Shown here: one piece after another, positions 57,562 to 63,789 of the stretch
Layout: each line of letters begins with the position of its first letter
Position numbering within the stretch: the first letter of the stretch is position 1
Position numbers and translations under genes: made by a program
Notes under the pieces: model-generated
What the model saw: the letters and a program-made list of their open reading frames with translations, nothing else
Database searches by the model: none
What the model was told of the DNA's origin: nothing
Assembly: GCF_003054195.1 (NCBI RefSeq)
Contig: NZ_QBKP01000002.1
Location: 327,970 to 391,969 of the forward strand
Length of the DNA: 64,000 nucleotides
Reading direction: 5' to 3'
Source of the DNA: Gemmobacter caeni
GTDB lineage: Bacteria > Pseudomonadota > Alphaproteobacteria > Rhodobacterales > Rhodobacteraceae

Positions 57562-57993
57562 TCAGGCGGCCAGCAGGCCGCGCACGACGGCGGAGGCGAG
57601 CTTGCCGTCGTAGCGGCCCGGGAAGTCCGCCTTGAGGGCCGCCATCACCTGGCCGAGCCCGTCACCGGCCCGGACCCGGGCGGCCGCATAGGCCCGGAGC
57701 TCGTCCTCGCTCAGCTGGGCCGGCAGGTACGCCTCCAGGGTCCGGATGTCGGCCCGGAGCCGGTCCGCCTCCTCCGGCCGGCGCGCCTCGACCGCGGCGA
57801 GGGTCTCCTCGGCCCCCTTCAGGAACTTCCTGACCACCGCGACCAGCTCCTCCTCCGTGAGGGGGCGCTGCTCGGGCAGGGACTTCGTCCGGGTCTCGAT
57901 CTCCCCGATCAGGGTGGTGAGCAGCCCCGCCTCCGGGCGTTTCGTCTTTCGGGCGGCGAGCGCGTCGGCCCGGAGCCGGTCCAGGGTGGTCAT
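57562..57993 (-). CDS. YqeY/GatB-tail-domain protein
   Basis: A 143-residue protein matching YqeY: TTLDRLRADALAARKTKRPEAGLLTTLIGEIETR, then ADIRTLEAYLPAQLSEDELRA and GQVMAALKADFPGRYDGKLASAVVR. This helical domain binds the tRNA elbow in GatB and is found alone in YqeY. It probably binds tRNA, which fits its place among tRNA genes. Confidence 0.88.
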   Translation of the reverse strand: MTTLDRLRADALAARKTKRPEAGLLTTLIGEIETRTKSLPEQRPLTEEELVAVVRKFLKGAEETLAAVEARRPEEADRLRADIRTLEAYLPAQLSEDELRAYAAARVRAGDGLGQVMAALKADFPGRYDGKLASAVVRGLLAA

Positions 57994-58020
57994 GATATGG
58001 TCCTCGTTCTGATGGAAGGA

Positions 58021-58095
58021 TGGTGCCGTCGGGGGGGCTCGAACCCCCGGCCTCCCCCTTACCAAGGGGGTTCTCTACCACTGAGCTACGACGGC
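58021..58095 (-). tRNA. tRNA-Thr (anticodon GGT)
   Basis: Acceptor GCCGTCG/CGACGGC, anticodon stem CCCCC/GGGGG, loop TTGGTAA, encoded ACCA. Reads ACC and ACU. Confidence 0.95.
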
Positions 58096-58145
58096 GTTGG
58101 GGATATCGGCGGGGCCGATATCTCCGAGATATCGTCTACGGGCGA

Positions 58146-58439
58146 TCAGACGGGCGCCGGTTCCGGCCGGGCCCGTCTCGCCTCGATGTTCCGGATCCCG
58201 TCCGGGCTGATCAGGAGCTGGCCGCGCACGTAGGGTCGGCCGTCCCGGAGCGTCCCGGTCGTGGCGGCGAGCACCACGACGTTCCCCTCCCCGATCAGGC
58301 CCATCAGCCCGTCCCAGTCCTCCGGAGAGAACCGGGTCGGCGGGTCGATATAGGCCCAGCCGTCCGCCCGGTGGGTCTTCCCGGGGACCGGCTCCCCGGG
58401 CGGGAGGAACGGGCTCTGAAAGCTGGGGTGTTCGGCCAT
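58146..58439 (-). CDS. Hypothetical protein (97 aa)
   Basis: Starts MAEHPSFQSPFLPPGEPVPG at 58439 after GGAGAAGCCCGAG. A beta-rich part ENVVVLAATTGTLRDGRPYVRGQLLISPDGIRNIEAR (approximate) is near the end. No family known. It sits between tRNA-Thr and tRNA-Tyr. Confidence 0.55.
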   Translation of the reverse strand: MAEHPSFQSPFLPPGEPVPGKTHRADGWAYIDPPTRFSPEDWDGLMGLIGEGNVVVLAATTGTLRDGRPYVRGQLLISPDGIRNIEARRARPEPAPV

Positions 58440-58461
58440 CTCGGGCTTCTCCGGTTGAAAA

Positions 58462-58546
58462 TGGTGGGTGGTCCAGGGTTCGAACCTGGCGTGCTTTTCA
58501 GCGCCTGATTTACAGTCAGGGGCCCGTCCACTCGAGCATACCACCC
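58462..58546 (-). tRNA. tRNA-Tyr (anticodon GTA)
   Basis: Type II with long variable arm, acceptor GGGTGGT/ACCACCC, anticodon loop CTGTAAA, encoded ACCA. Reads UAC and UAU. Confidence 0.95.
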
Positions 58547-58851
58547 ATGAGACGAGACAGGGCTCGTCGGTGTAGAGGGTCTGGTGCGGGCCGCCGGACT
58601 CGAACCGGCACGTCTTGCGACAGGGGTGTTTGAGACCCCCGCGTCTGCCGTTCCGCCACACCCGCATGGCGCCTCGGGGCGCTCGGGGAAGGGGTGGCCC
58701 TTCCCGGAACGTCCCGGTCCATCCGCCGCAGCGCGACCGTCTCGGCCCGACGCTCCGCCTTCCGGCTCTTCTGATGCGCGCCCGCCTTGCGCAGGCGCAT
58801 CAAAGCCACGTGCCCGTTCCGGGGGCGCGGCAGGGTCCTCTTCCGCTTCAT
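58516..58851 (-). CDS. Small basic protein, frame running through tRNA-Leu
   Basis: ATG 58851 follows AGAAGGAGACC, a strong site. The first 45 residues (MKRKRTLPRPRNGHVALM, RKAGAHQKSRKAERRAE) are highly basic and look like a small nucleic-acid-binding protein. The frame then continues through the tRNA-Leu gene on the same strand and stops at 58516, inside the tRNA-Tyr gene. Either the overlap is real or the true 3' end was lost when the tRNA was inserted. Confidence 0.4.
   Translation of the reverse strand: MKRKRTLPRPRNGHVALMRLRKAGAHQKSRKAERRAETVALRRMDRDVPGRATPSPSAPRRHAGVAERQTRGSQTPLSQDVPVRVRRPAPDPLHRRALSRLMGGMLEWTGP
58582..58665 (-). tRNA. tRNA-Leu (anticodon CAA)
   Basis: Type II, acceptor GCGGGTG/GGCCCGC (one weak pair), anticodon loop CTCAAAC, encoded ACCA. 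Reads UUG. Confidence 0.93.
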
Positions 58852-58877
58852 CGCGGGTCTCCTTCTGATGATGGTGG

Positions 58878-58962
58878 TGGTAGCCCGTAGGGGAGTTCAT
58901 GCCGGTCCGGATCGTCAGATCCGGGGATCTCTCCGGTGGAGAGATCAAGGCAGGAACGGGCG
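58878..58962 (-). ncRNA. tRNA-Glu-like 85-nt CCA-ended RNA, unit 1
   Basis: The 3' end TACGGGCTACCA is identical to that of tRNA-Glu at 59102, and the 5' end CGCCCGT pairs with it at six of seven positions. The interior has no anticodon arm. It forms GATCTCTCC-ACC-GGAGAGATC (9 bp) and CCGGATC-TGAC-GATCCGG (7 bp). It is aligned base for base with unit 2, with compensatory changes in the second hairpin. It may be a structured small RNA or a tRNA relic. Confidence 0.5.
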
Positions 58963-58990
58963 GAGCCAAGAACCCCTTCGTCGAGAACGA

Positions 58991-59075
58991 TGGCAGCCCG
59001 TGCGAGAGTTCGCGCCGGTCCAGGTCATGGGACCTGGGGATCTCTCCAGTGGAGAGATCAAGGCGAGAACGGGCG
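58991..59075 (-). ncRNA. tRNA-Glu-like 85-nt CCA-ended RNA, unit 2
   Basis: Same length and fold as unit 1. The first hairpin GATCTCTCC-ACT-GGAGAGATC is kept; the second is CCAGGTC-CCAT-GACCTGG, where two pairs differ from unit 1 by double changes that keep pairing. The end is ACGGGCTGCCA. The interval to unit 1 is 28 bases. Confidence 0.5.
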
Positions 59076-59101
59076 GAGCCCGGAACTCGCCTTTTTGGGG
59101 G

Positions 59102-59176
59102 TGGTAGCCCGTAGGGGAATTGAACCCCTCTCTTCAGGTTGAAAACCTGATGTCCTGACCGATAGACGAACGGGCC
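59102..59176 (-). tRNA. tRNA-Glu (anticodon TTC)
   Basis: Acceptor GGCCCGT/ACGGGCT, anticodon loop TTTTCAA, encoded ACCA. Reads GAA and GAG. Two degenerate relatives lie just downstream in the array. Confidence 0.95.
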
Positions 59177-59208
59177 GTAGAGCAGCCCCGTAGGGCTGAT
59201 CAGGTGTC

Positions 59209-59958
59209 TCATGCGGCGTCGCGCATCAGATCTGAAACGATCTGATCAAGCTCCTCCGCCGCCTCCGCGGCGGGCCGCAGGAGGGCGCGGGTGAACCGGT
59301 CCGGCCGGATCATACCGGGCTGCCACCGGTCCGGGGGGACCGGGGAGAGCACGTTGAGGACGGTCCGGCAGGGGGCCTCCTCCGCGATCTGTCCGATCGG
59401 GATCACCGCCCCGTCCGTGCCGATCACGACCAGCACGTCCCGCGGGCGAAGGTCCGCGAGGACCCGCCACATCTGCGGATAGAGTGGCGCCCGCTCGTGA
59501 AAGAAGATTACGTCCGGCCGGACCGCCCGCCTCGAGGCGCATTTCGGACAGCGTCCGGTCTCCGGGTCCCAGGGGTTGGCCCCGATCTCCCAGGCGGACC
59601 CGCAGGCCTCGCACCGCATCCGGGTCAGCCGGCCGTGAACGTGCAGCACGTTCCACGCCCCGGCCCGCTCCAGAAGGTCATCGACGTTCTGGGTGATCAG
59701 GGTGCAGTGGTACCGGTCCTGCCAGGCGGCGAGGAGCCGGTGGGCCCGGTTAGGCTCGGCGCGCGCAGCTGCGGCGCGCCGGTCGTTGTAGAACCGGTGG
59801 ACCGCGGCCGCGTTCCGCTTCCAGGTCAGCTGGTTGCAGACCTGATCGATATGGTGCCCCTCCCAGAGCCCGTCCCCGCCCCGGAAGGTCAGAAGACCGC
59901 TCTCGGCGGAGAGGCCGGCTCCGGTGAAGACCACCAGGTGCGGGTCATTTCCAGTCAT
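59209..59958 (-). CDS. cobB: Sirtuin (CobB-like NAD-dependent deacylase)
   Basis: A 249-residue Sir2 protein. VVFTGAGLSAESGLLTFRG binds NAD, TQNVDDLLERAG and LHVHGRLTRMRC include the catalytic His, two Cys pairs (CEAC and CPKC) bind zinc, and FYNDRR has the Tyr-x-x-Arg pair that recognises acidic acyl groups in CobB/SIRT5. VIGTDGAVIPIGQ closes the NAD site; the usual GTS is GTD. It probably removes acetyl or succinyl groups from proteins. ATG 59958 follows AGGGATGATC; ATG 59967 is an alternative. Confidence 0.9.
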   Translation of the reverse strand: MTGNDPHLVVFTGAGLSAESGLLTFRGGDGLWEGHHIDQVCNQLTWKRNAAAVHRFYNDRRAAAARAEPNRAHRLLAAWQDRYHCTLITQNVDDLLERAGAWNVLHVHGRLTRMRCEACGSAWEIGANPWDPETGRCPKCASRRAVRPDVIFFHERAPLYPQMWRVLADLRPRDVLVVIGTDGAVIPIGQIAEEAPCRTVLNVLSPVPPDRWQPGMIRPDRFTRALLRPAAEAAEELDQIVSDLMRDAA

Positions 59959-59964
59959 GATGAT

Positions 59965-60063
59965 CATCCCTAAAGGAAGCCGCCTGTCCGGCGGGAGATT
60001 GAAGACCGGGGTCGAAACGAAGCCACCCGGTTTTCCTCTAAGCCGCCTATCCGGCGGAAATCT
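59965..60063. repeat. Paired CCGCC-GGCGG hairpins upstream of the sirtuin
   Basis: AAGCCGCCTGTCCGGCGG and AAGCCGCCTATCCGGCGG lie about 60 bases apart, around an ACCGGG/CCCGGT inverted repeat. They fill the gap between the sirtuin and tRNA-Trp. They may be processing or regulatory hairpins for the tRNA transcript. Confidence 0.35.
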
Positions 60064-60139
60064 TGGCAGGGGCAGAGGGATTTGAACCCCCGACATCCGG
60101 TTTTGGAGACCGGCGCTCTACCAGCTGAGCTATACCCCT
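60064..60139 (-). tRNA. tRNA-Trp (anticodon CCA)
   Basis: Acceptor AGGGGTA/TGCCCCT, anticodon loop CTCCAAA, discriminator G, encoded CCA. Reads UGG. A normal CCA anticodon gives no strong UGA suppression. Confidence 0.95.
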
Positions 60140-60147
60140 GTATACCT

Positions 60148-60237
60148 TGGCGGAGAGGCAGGGATTTGAACCCTGGAGGCCCTTTCAGGCCCTCCGGTTT
60201 TCGAAACCGGTGCAATCGACCACTCTGCCACCTCTCC
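60148..60237 (-). tRNA. tRNA-Ser (anticodon CGA)
   Basis: Type II, 90 nt, acceptor GGAGAGG/CCTCTCC, anticodon loop TTCGAAA, discriminator G, encoded CCA. Reads UCG. Confidence 0.95.
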
Positions 60238-60249
60238 AAGTTTGACCGG

Positions 60250-60474
60250 TCAGGCCGCGGGGAACCGCTGCGCGTTCCGGTACTGCGCGATCGCGCTGTA
60301 GACCGCGTGCCGCAGGGCCGCTGCCCCGGTGACGAGGTCACAGCTCAGCTCATGCAGGAACCCTGCGATCGCGATCTTGACCTTATCCCCCTCGATGGTG
60401 CCGCGCACCGGGAGCATCCCGTCCAGCGTCCCCTTCAGGGAGGTCTCGTCCATATGTTCGATTTTCAGACCCAT
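60250..60474 (-). CDS. Small hypothetical protein (74 aa)
   Basis: ATG 60474 follows AAGAAGGAAAAAC. The product MGLKIEHMDETSLKGTLDGM continues with VRGTIEGDKVKIAIAGFLHELSCDLVTGAAA and is a compact soluble protein. No motif known. Confidence 0.6.
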   Translation of the reverse strand: MGLKIEHMDETSLKGTLDGMLPVRGTIEGDKVKIAIAGFLHELSCDLVTGAAALRHAVYSAIAQYRNAQRFPAA

Positions 60475-60666
60475 GATGTTTTTCCTTCTTCTTGGGTTCT
60501 TGTTGCGCCGCGCCGATCTTCGAGGCGGCGGTTCTGTCCGTTGACCGTCCCGGACCCCGGATGGGTCGGACGGCCCCGCCCAATTCAGGGCGGACTTATA
60601 TCCCGCGACGTGATCTGGCGCGGCGGGGGCCTATCCCCCTCGTGGGGGGCCCTCTCGGGCCCGGTC

Positions 60667-60741
60667 TGGAGCGGCGAGAGGGATTCGAACCCTCGACCCT
60701 CACCTTGGCAAGGTGATGCTCTACCCCTGAGCTACCGCCGC
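60667..60741 (-). tRNA. tRNA-Gly (anticodon GCC)
   Basis: Acceptor GCGGCGG/TCGCCGC, anticodon loop TTGCCAA, discriminator U, encoded CCA. Reads GGC and GGU. Confidence 0.95.
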
Positions 60742-60919
60742 GTGTGCCCCCAGATGGTGTCCGGAAGGCCCATGATATGGTCCATGAAATGAACCGGTGA
60801 TGGAGTCCGGCCGGCGCTAAGCGCCTCACCCGCCCGGGGGCAGGTTATCCGGACCGCAACACAGGTCCTTGGGGCGGGCGCCCTTCGCGCCGGCCTATCC
60901 GTCAGAGACGGGCATGAGG

Positions 60920-60996
60920 TGGCGCCCACGGAAGGAGTCGAACCTCCGGCCTCCTGGTTCGTAGCCAGGCGCTCTATCCAGCTGAGCTACGTGGGC
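60920..60996 (-). tRNA. tRNA-Arg (anticodon ACG)
   Basis: Acceptor GCCCACG/CGTGGGC, anticodon loop CTACGAA, encoded GCCA. Reads CGU/CGC/CGA after deamination of A34 by host TadA. Confidence 0.95.
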
Positions 60997-61000
60997 GCAA

Positions 61001-61079
61001 TGGTTCCCGGTTCCCACCTGCCGGGGACGCTGTTTGGCCGCGTCGGGTTATCTGAGAAGGTCCGTGCCAATCCGGAACT
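61001..61079 (-). other. Possible tRNA relic with CCA end
   Basis: On the minus strand TTCCGGA at the 5' side can pair with ACCGGGA before an encoded ACCA, spanning about 79 nt. A TCCC/GGGA stem occupies the T-arm position. No proper D-arm or anticodon arm forms. It may be a decayed tRNA, like the units at 58878 and 58991. Confidence 0.25.
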
Positions 61080-61188
61080 TCAGGGGTCCGGACCCCGTAT
61101 CCAACATCCCCGGCCACAGCGGGACATTGGTGGCGATCAGGTTCTCATCTCCCGATCACGGTCGTCGTGCCCCCTTTGGGGGGTGTTC

Positions 61189-61263
61189 TGGTCGTCCCAG
61201 GAAGAATTGAACTTCCGACCCCAGAGTTATCAGCTCTGTGCTCTACCACTGAGCTACGGGACG
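61189..61263 (-). tRNA. tRNA-Ile (anticodon GAT)
   Basis: Acceptor CGTCCCG/TGGGACG, anticodon loop CTGATAA, encoded ACCA. Reads AUC and AUU. The first base is C, unusual for tRNA-Ile. Confidence 0.93.
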
Positions 61264-61347
61264 AGGGGACCGGCGCGCCGTGGCGGGGCCGGTCCGGGTG
61301 GGCGCGCCGCGTGCCGGAGGCAGTGGCGGCGGGCTCGGAATTGGGTG

Positions 61348-61423
61348 TGGTGCCGGCAAGAGGACTCGAACCTCCGACCCCCTGATTACGAATCAGATGC
61401 TCTACCGTCTGAGCTATGCCGGC
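61348..61423 (-). tRNA. tRNA-Thr (anticodon CGT)
   Basis: Acceptor GCCGGCA/TGCCGGC, anticodon loop TTCGTAA, encoded ACCA. Reads ACG. Third tRNA-Thr of the array. Confidence 0.95.
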
Positions 61424-61432
61424 CCGTGTTGG

Positions 61433-61509
61433 TGGTGAACCCTCTGAGATTTGAACTCAGGACAACCCGATTAAAAGTCGGGTGCTCTAACCAGCTGAGC
61501 TAAGGGTCC
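61433..61509 (-). tRNA. tRNA-Lys (anticodon TTT)
   Basis: Acceptor GGACCCT/AGGGTTC with one wobble, anticodon loop CTTTTAA, encoded ACCA. Reads AAA and AAG. Confidence 0.95.
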
Positions 61510-61663
61510 GGAAAGGAGGGCTGGTGGCTGGCTTGGTCCGTCACGGAGTTGCGCTCGCAACGTCGCCCTTTGCAACTATCGGACCGCGATGTTCTCCGGG
61601 ACCCCTTGCGACATCCCGGCTCCTGTCGCGCCTCCCCAGGCAGCAGCCCTCCTGGTCCTCTCA

Positions 61664-61771
61664 TCAGAGCCCGAAGAGGCGGGCCCAGAAACCGCGCCCC
61701 TGTCGCGCAACCCGGCGCCGGGGCGCTGAGATCGCGTTCAGATGGGCAAAGGCAATGGTGGGATGATCCAT
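61664..61771 (-). CDS. Very small basic protein (35 aa)
   Basis: ATG 61771 follows CAGGAGAATAACC. The product begins MDHPTIAFAHLNAISAPRRR and ends RGFWARLFGL, an amphipathic basic peptide. Support is the ribosome binding site and position between a tRNA and the next gene. Confidence 0.4.
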   Translation of the reverse strand: MDHPTIAFAHLNAISAPRRRVARQGRGFWARLFGL

Positions 61772-61810
61772 GGTTATTCTCCTGTTGAACCGTTTTTCGC
61801 GTTGTGTCCG

Positions 61811-62098
61811 TCAGGCGTCCGGGGCGGGCCCGGCGAGGGCGGCCCGGTAGAGCTCGGCCCCCTTCTCGATGAAGGCGCGCGCCTCCGCCTCCTCCATCCA
61901 GCCCGCGTCGAACGGGCCGTCCCCGTAGGGCTCCTCGTGGTAGAATTCCGGGGCGCCGATCACGTCCGCGCCGCCCACGGAAAGGGACCAGCGAGACCCT
62001 CGGGCCCGGAAGTAGAACGGGGCCCCGTCAATGAGCCCCTCCGCCTGGACCGGGCAGTTCCCGCCGATCTCGTCGATCCGGATCTCTTTTTCGCTCAT
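61811..62098 (-). CDS. Small hypothetical protein (95 aa)
   Basis: Starts MSEKEIRIDEIGGNCPVQAE at 62098 after AAAAGGAGCG. GLIDGAPFYFRARGSRWSLSVGG and PEFYHEEPYGDGPFDAGWMEEAEARAFIEKGAELYR follow. The latter resembles small phage proteins of unknown role. Good start signal and codon use. Confidence 0.6.
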   Translation of the reverse strand: MSEKEIRIDEIGGNCPVQAEGLIDGAPFYFRARGSRWSLSVGGADVIGAPEFYHEEPYGDGPFDAGWMEEAEARAFIEKGAELYRAALAGPAPDA

Positions 62099-62412
62099 CG
62101 CGCGCTCCTTTTGTTTTTCGCCGGGACCGGCTGTCAACCGCCCCCTATGGAGGCGGGTCACCGGTCGCGCCCGGGGAACGCGTAGCTCCCGTGGGTCGCC
62201 GCTCCGGCCCGGCCGATGGCCGGATCCTGAATTCACTGGCGCGGGACGGGTCGCGTCCCGCGCCCCTCCGATTGCTCGGAGAAGGCACCACGCCCATAAG
62301 CCGCATTTCTACGGCTCTTCCTGTCCTTCCGGGTTCCGTGCGAGACGGGGAAGGCTTAGGCCCCGTGAGGGCGGGGGATGTTGTGGGCCGACGCAGGCGC
62401 TGACCCGGAAAA
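62099..62412. other. Non-coding gap of about 310 bases
   Basis: No convincing gene or tRNA. It contains a GCGCGGGACG/CGTCCCGCGC inverted repeat near 62239-62261 and several short GC-rich palindromes. It probably is transcribed as spacer between tRNA-CAT and the small protein gene. Confidence 0.5.
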
Positions 62413-62489
62413 TGGTGGTGTGAGCGGGGATTGAACCTGCGACCTCCCGATTATGAGTCAGGCGCTCTGACCGGCTGAGCTACCACACC
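62413..62489 (-). tRNA. tRNA-Met or tRNA-Ile2 (anticodon CAT), copy 2
   Basis: Acceptor GGTGTGG/TCACACC, anticodon loop CTCATAA, encoded ACCA. It differs widely from the copy at 52693, so one is probably elongator Met and the other Ile2. Confidence 0.9.
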
Positions 62490-62504
62490 GTGTGTCGTTA
62501 TTTT

Positions 62505-62579
62505 TGGCTGGGGCGGGAGGGATCGAACCTCCGTATGTCGGTACCAAAAACCGATGCCTTACCGCTTGGCGACGCCCCA
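62505..62579 (-). tRNA. tRNA-Gln (anticodon TTG)
   Basis: Acceptor TGGGGCG/CGCCCCA with the U1-A72 pair typical of tRNA-Gln, anticodon loop TTTTGGT, discriminator G, encoded CCA. Reads CAA and CAG. Confidence 0.95.
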
Positions 62580-62786
62580 ACGATGCTTGATGAGTGGCGG
62601 TCCGGATCTCTTCCGGCCACCTGTGAACCTCATCATGTCTAAGCGGGCTGGTCCCCCGGCCCGGGCGCTCCCGCCCTTCGGTCGACCCCGAGGGGCCCGC
62701 CCAGACATGATCAGGCTCGTATTCCGGACCCGCGGATGAGCGCGGATCCCTTGTTATGCGCGCAGATTCGGGTCTTGCGCGTAGAG

Positions 62787-62870
62787 TGGAGGTGCCGCCG
62801 AGAGTTGAACTCGGTCTCTTGCGAGGCATCGGATTTGCAATCCGCCACGTTACCGTCCCGTCCCGGCACC
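62787..62870 (-). tRNA. tRNA-Cys (anticodon GCA) with long variable arm
   Basis: Acceptor GGTGCCG/CGGCACC, anticodon arm GCGGA-TTGCAAA-TCCGA, T-arm CCGAG-TTCAACT-CTCGG, discriminator U73 (a Cys identity base), encoded CCA. The variable region is about 14 nt and can form CTC-GCAA-GAG, so this is a class-II-like tRNA-Cys. Position 8 is G rather than U and the D-stem has three pairs. Reads UGC and UGU. Confidence 0.85.
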
Positions 62871-63380
62871 CTGTTGTCCGCGGTTAGATGGTGGTGCCCG
62901 GGGTCGGAGTGCGGGCTTCAGGGCGGGTCCGCGGCCCTTCCCCTACTCCCCTCGACCGGCCCGGACGGGAGGGCGGCAGCTACCCCGCCCCGATCCGTCC
63001 AGCCCGGCTTACCGACATCTGCGCTCATCGGCGCCGCTCTGGTTAAGCTACCCGGAACCTGATGATGGGGGTCTGATGGACGCCCCATTATCTCTTTTCG
63101 TTTTCTGGTGGCCACAATAGCATCTTAAAATGCGATACCCCTTACGAACCCTGCCGCATTAGCAGTGCGTTAACATCTTCCACCGCCTGAGGAGGGGTGG
63201 ATTTCCAGCGGGCCGATGGGGAGATTGACCCCCGCAGGTCCGCTAGGAGTTGACGGTTCATCGGGCGCTAACGCGTTCCCCTCCCCGTCCAGCAGCGGCG
63301 TGTTCCTCCGCTGTTTCGTGTCGTCCCCGCGTAGAAAACGGTTCAGGATCGCTTTCGCCGCAGGCAGCAAGTTATATCTA
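62871..63380. other. Long gap with a possible interrupted tRNA relic
   Basis: No convincing protein gene. At 62892-63057 the minus strand has a tRNA-like 5' part (TTCCGGG-TA-GCTTAACCAGAGC) and an acceptor-like 3' end CCCGGGC-ACCA about 165 nt apart, which could be a broken tRNA. A weak leftward frame (63370-63170, TTG start, no ribosome binding site) reads AKAILNRFLRGDDTKQRR; I do not call it. Confidence 0.35.
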
Positions 63381-63470
63381 TGGCGGACGGACCGGGATTT
63401 GAACCCGGGAGACCATTTCGGGCCTGGCCCCTTAGCAGGGGGCTGGTTTCAACCACTCACCCACCCGTCC
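63381..63470 (-). tRNA. tRNA-Ser (anticodon GCT)
   Basis: Type II, 90 nt, acceptor GGACGGG/TCCGTCC, anticodon loop CTGCTAA, discriminator G, encoded CCA. Reads AGC and AGU. Its GGGTGAGTGG D-arm resembles the tRNA-Ser-like repeats at 40572. Confidence 0.95.
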
Positions 63471-63557
63471 TTATCCGTTCGTCCGCACAACCGAAAATCC
63501 TCAGAGGTCTGTTTCGGGTGTCATGAACGCTTCAGTCGATCATTTTTCAAAGAGAGA

Positions 63558-63634
63558 TGGCGCACCCGAGAGGATTCGAACCTCTGACCTTCGCCTTCGG
63601 AGGGCGACACTCTATCCAGCTGAGCTACGGGTGC
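63558..63634 (-). tRNA. tRNA-Arg (anticodon CCG)
   Basis: Acceptor GCACCCG/CGGGTGC, anticodon loop CTCCGAA, encoded GCCA. Reads CGG. Confidence 0.95.
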
Positions 63635-63673
63635 GTGCTGTCCCGTTCATATCCGGGCTCTTTGAGACGTGCA

Positions 63674-63688
63674 ATATAGATTTTCGCA
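63674..63688 (-). promoter_or_regulatory. TGCGAAAA-ATAT motif before tRNA-Arg(CCG)
   Basis: On the minus strand TGCGAAAA (63688-63681) then TCTATAT, about 40 bases ahead of tRNA-Arg(CCG) and in its direction. It may start one tRNA transcript. Confidence 0.45.
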
Positions 63689-63707
63689 AATCATCAGATT
63701 TTCCAGA

Positions 63708-63783
63708 TGGTCCCGCCTCCAGGAGTCGAACCTGAGTCTCTGCGTCCACAGCGCAGCGCTCTGACCATTGAGCTAAGGCGGAC
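63708..63783 (-). tRNA. tRNA-His (anticodon GTG) with A73
   Basis: Anticodon loop CTGTGGA, acceptor TCCGCCT/AGGCGGG, encoded ACCA. The discriminator is A73, not the C73 of most bacteria, so the usual G-1:C73 pair cannot form; base -1 in the DNA is G. Alphaproteobacterial tRNA-His genes are known for A73. A Thg1-like gene lies in the same array. Confidence 0.93.
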
Positions 63784-63789
63784 CGGGGC

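Noticed and set aside
60732-60929. Minus-strand frame of 65 codons
   Set aside because: It ends inside tRNA-Gly and has no start signal; composition is spacer-like.
63170-63370. Minus-strand frame with TTG start
   Set aside because: No ribosome binding site and no recognisable product; left as part of the gap entry.
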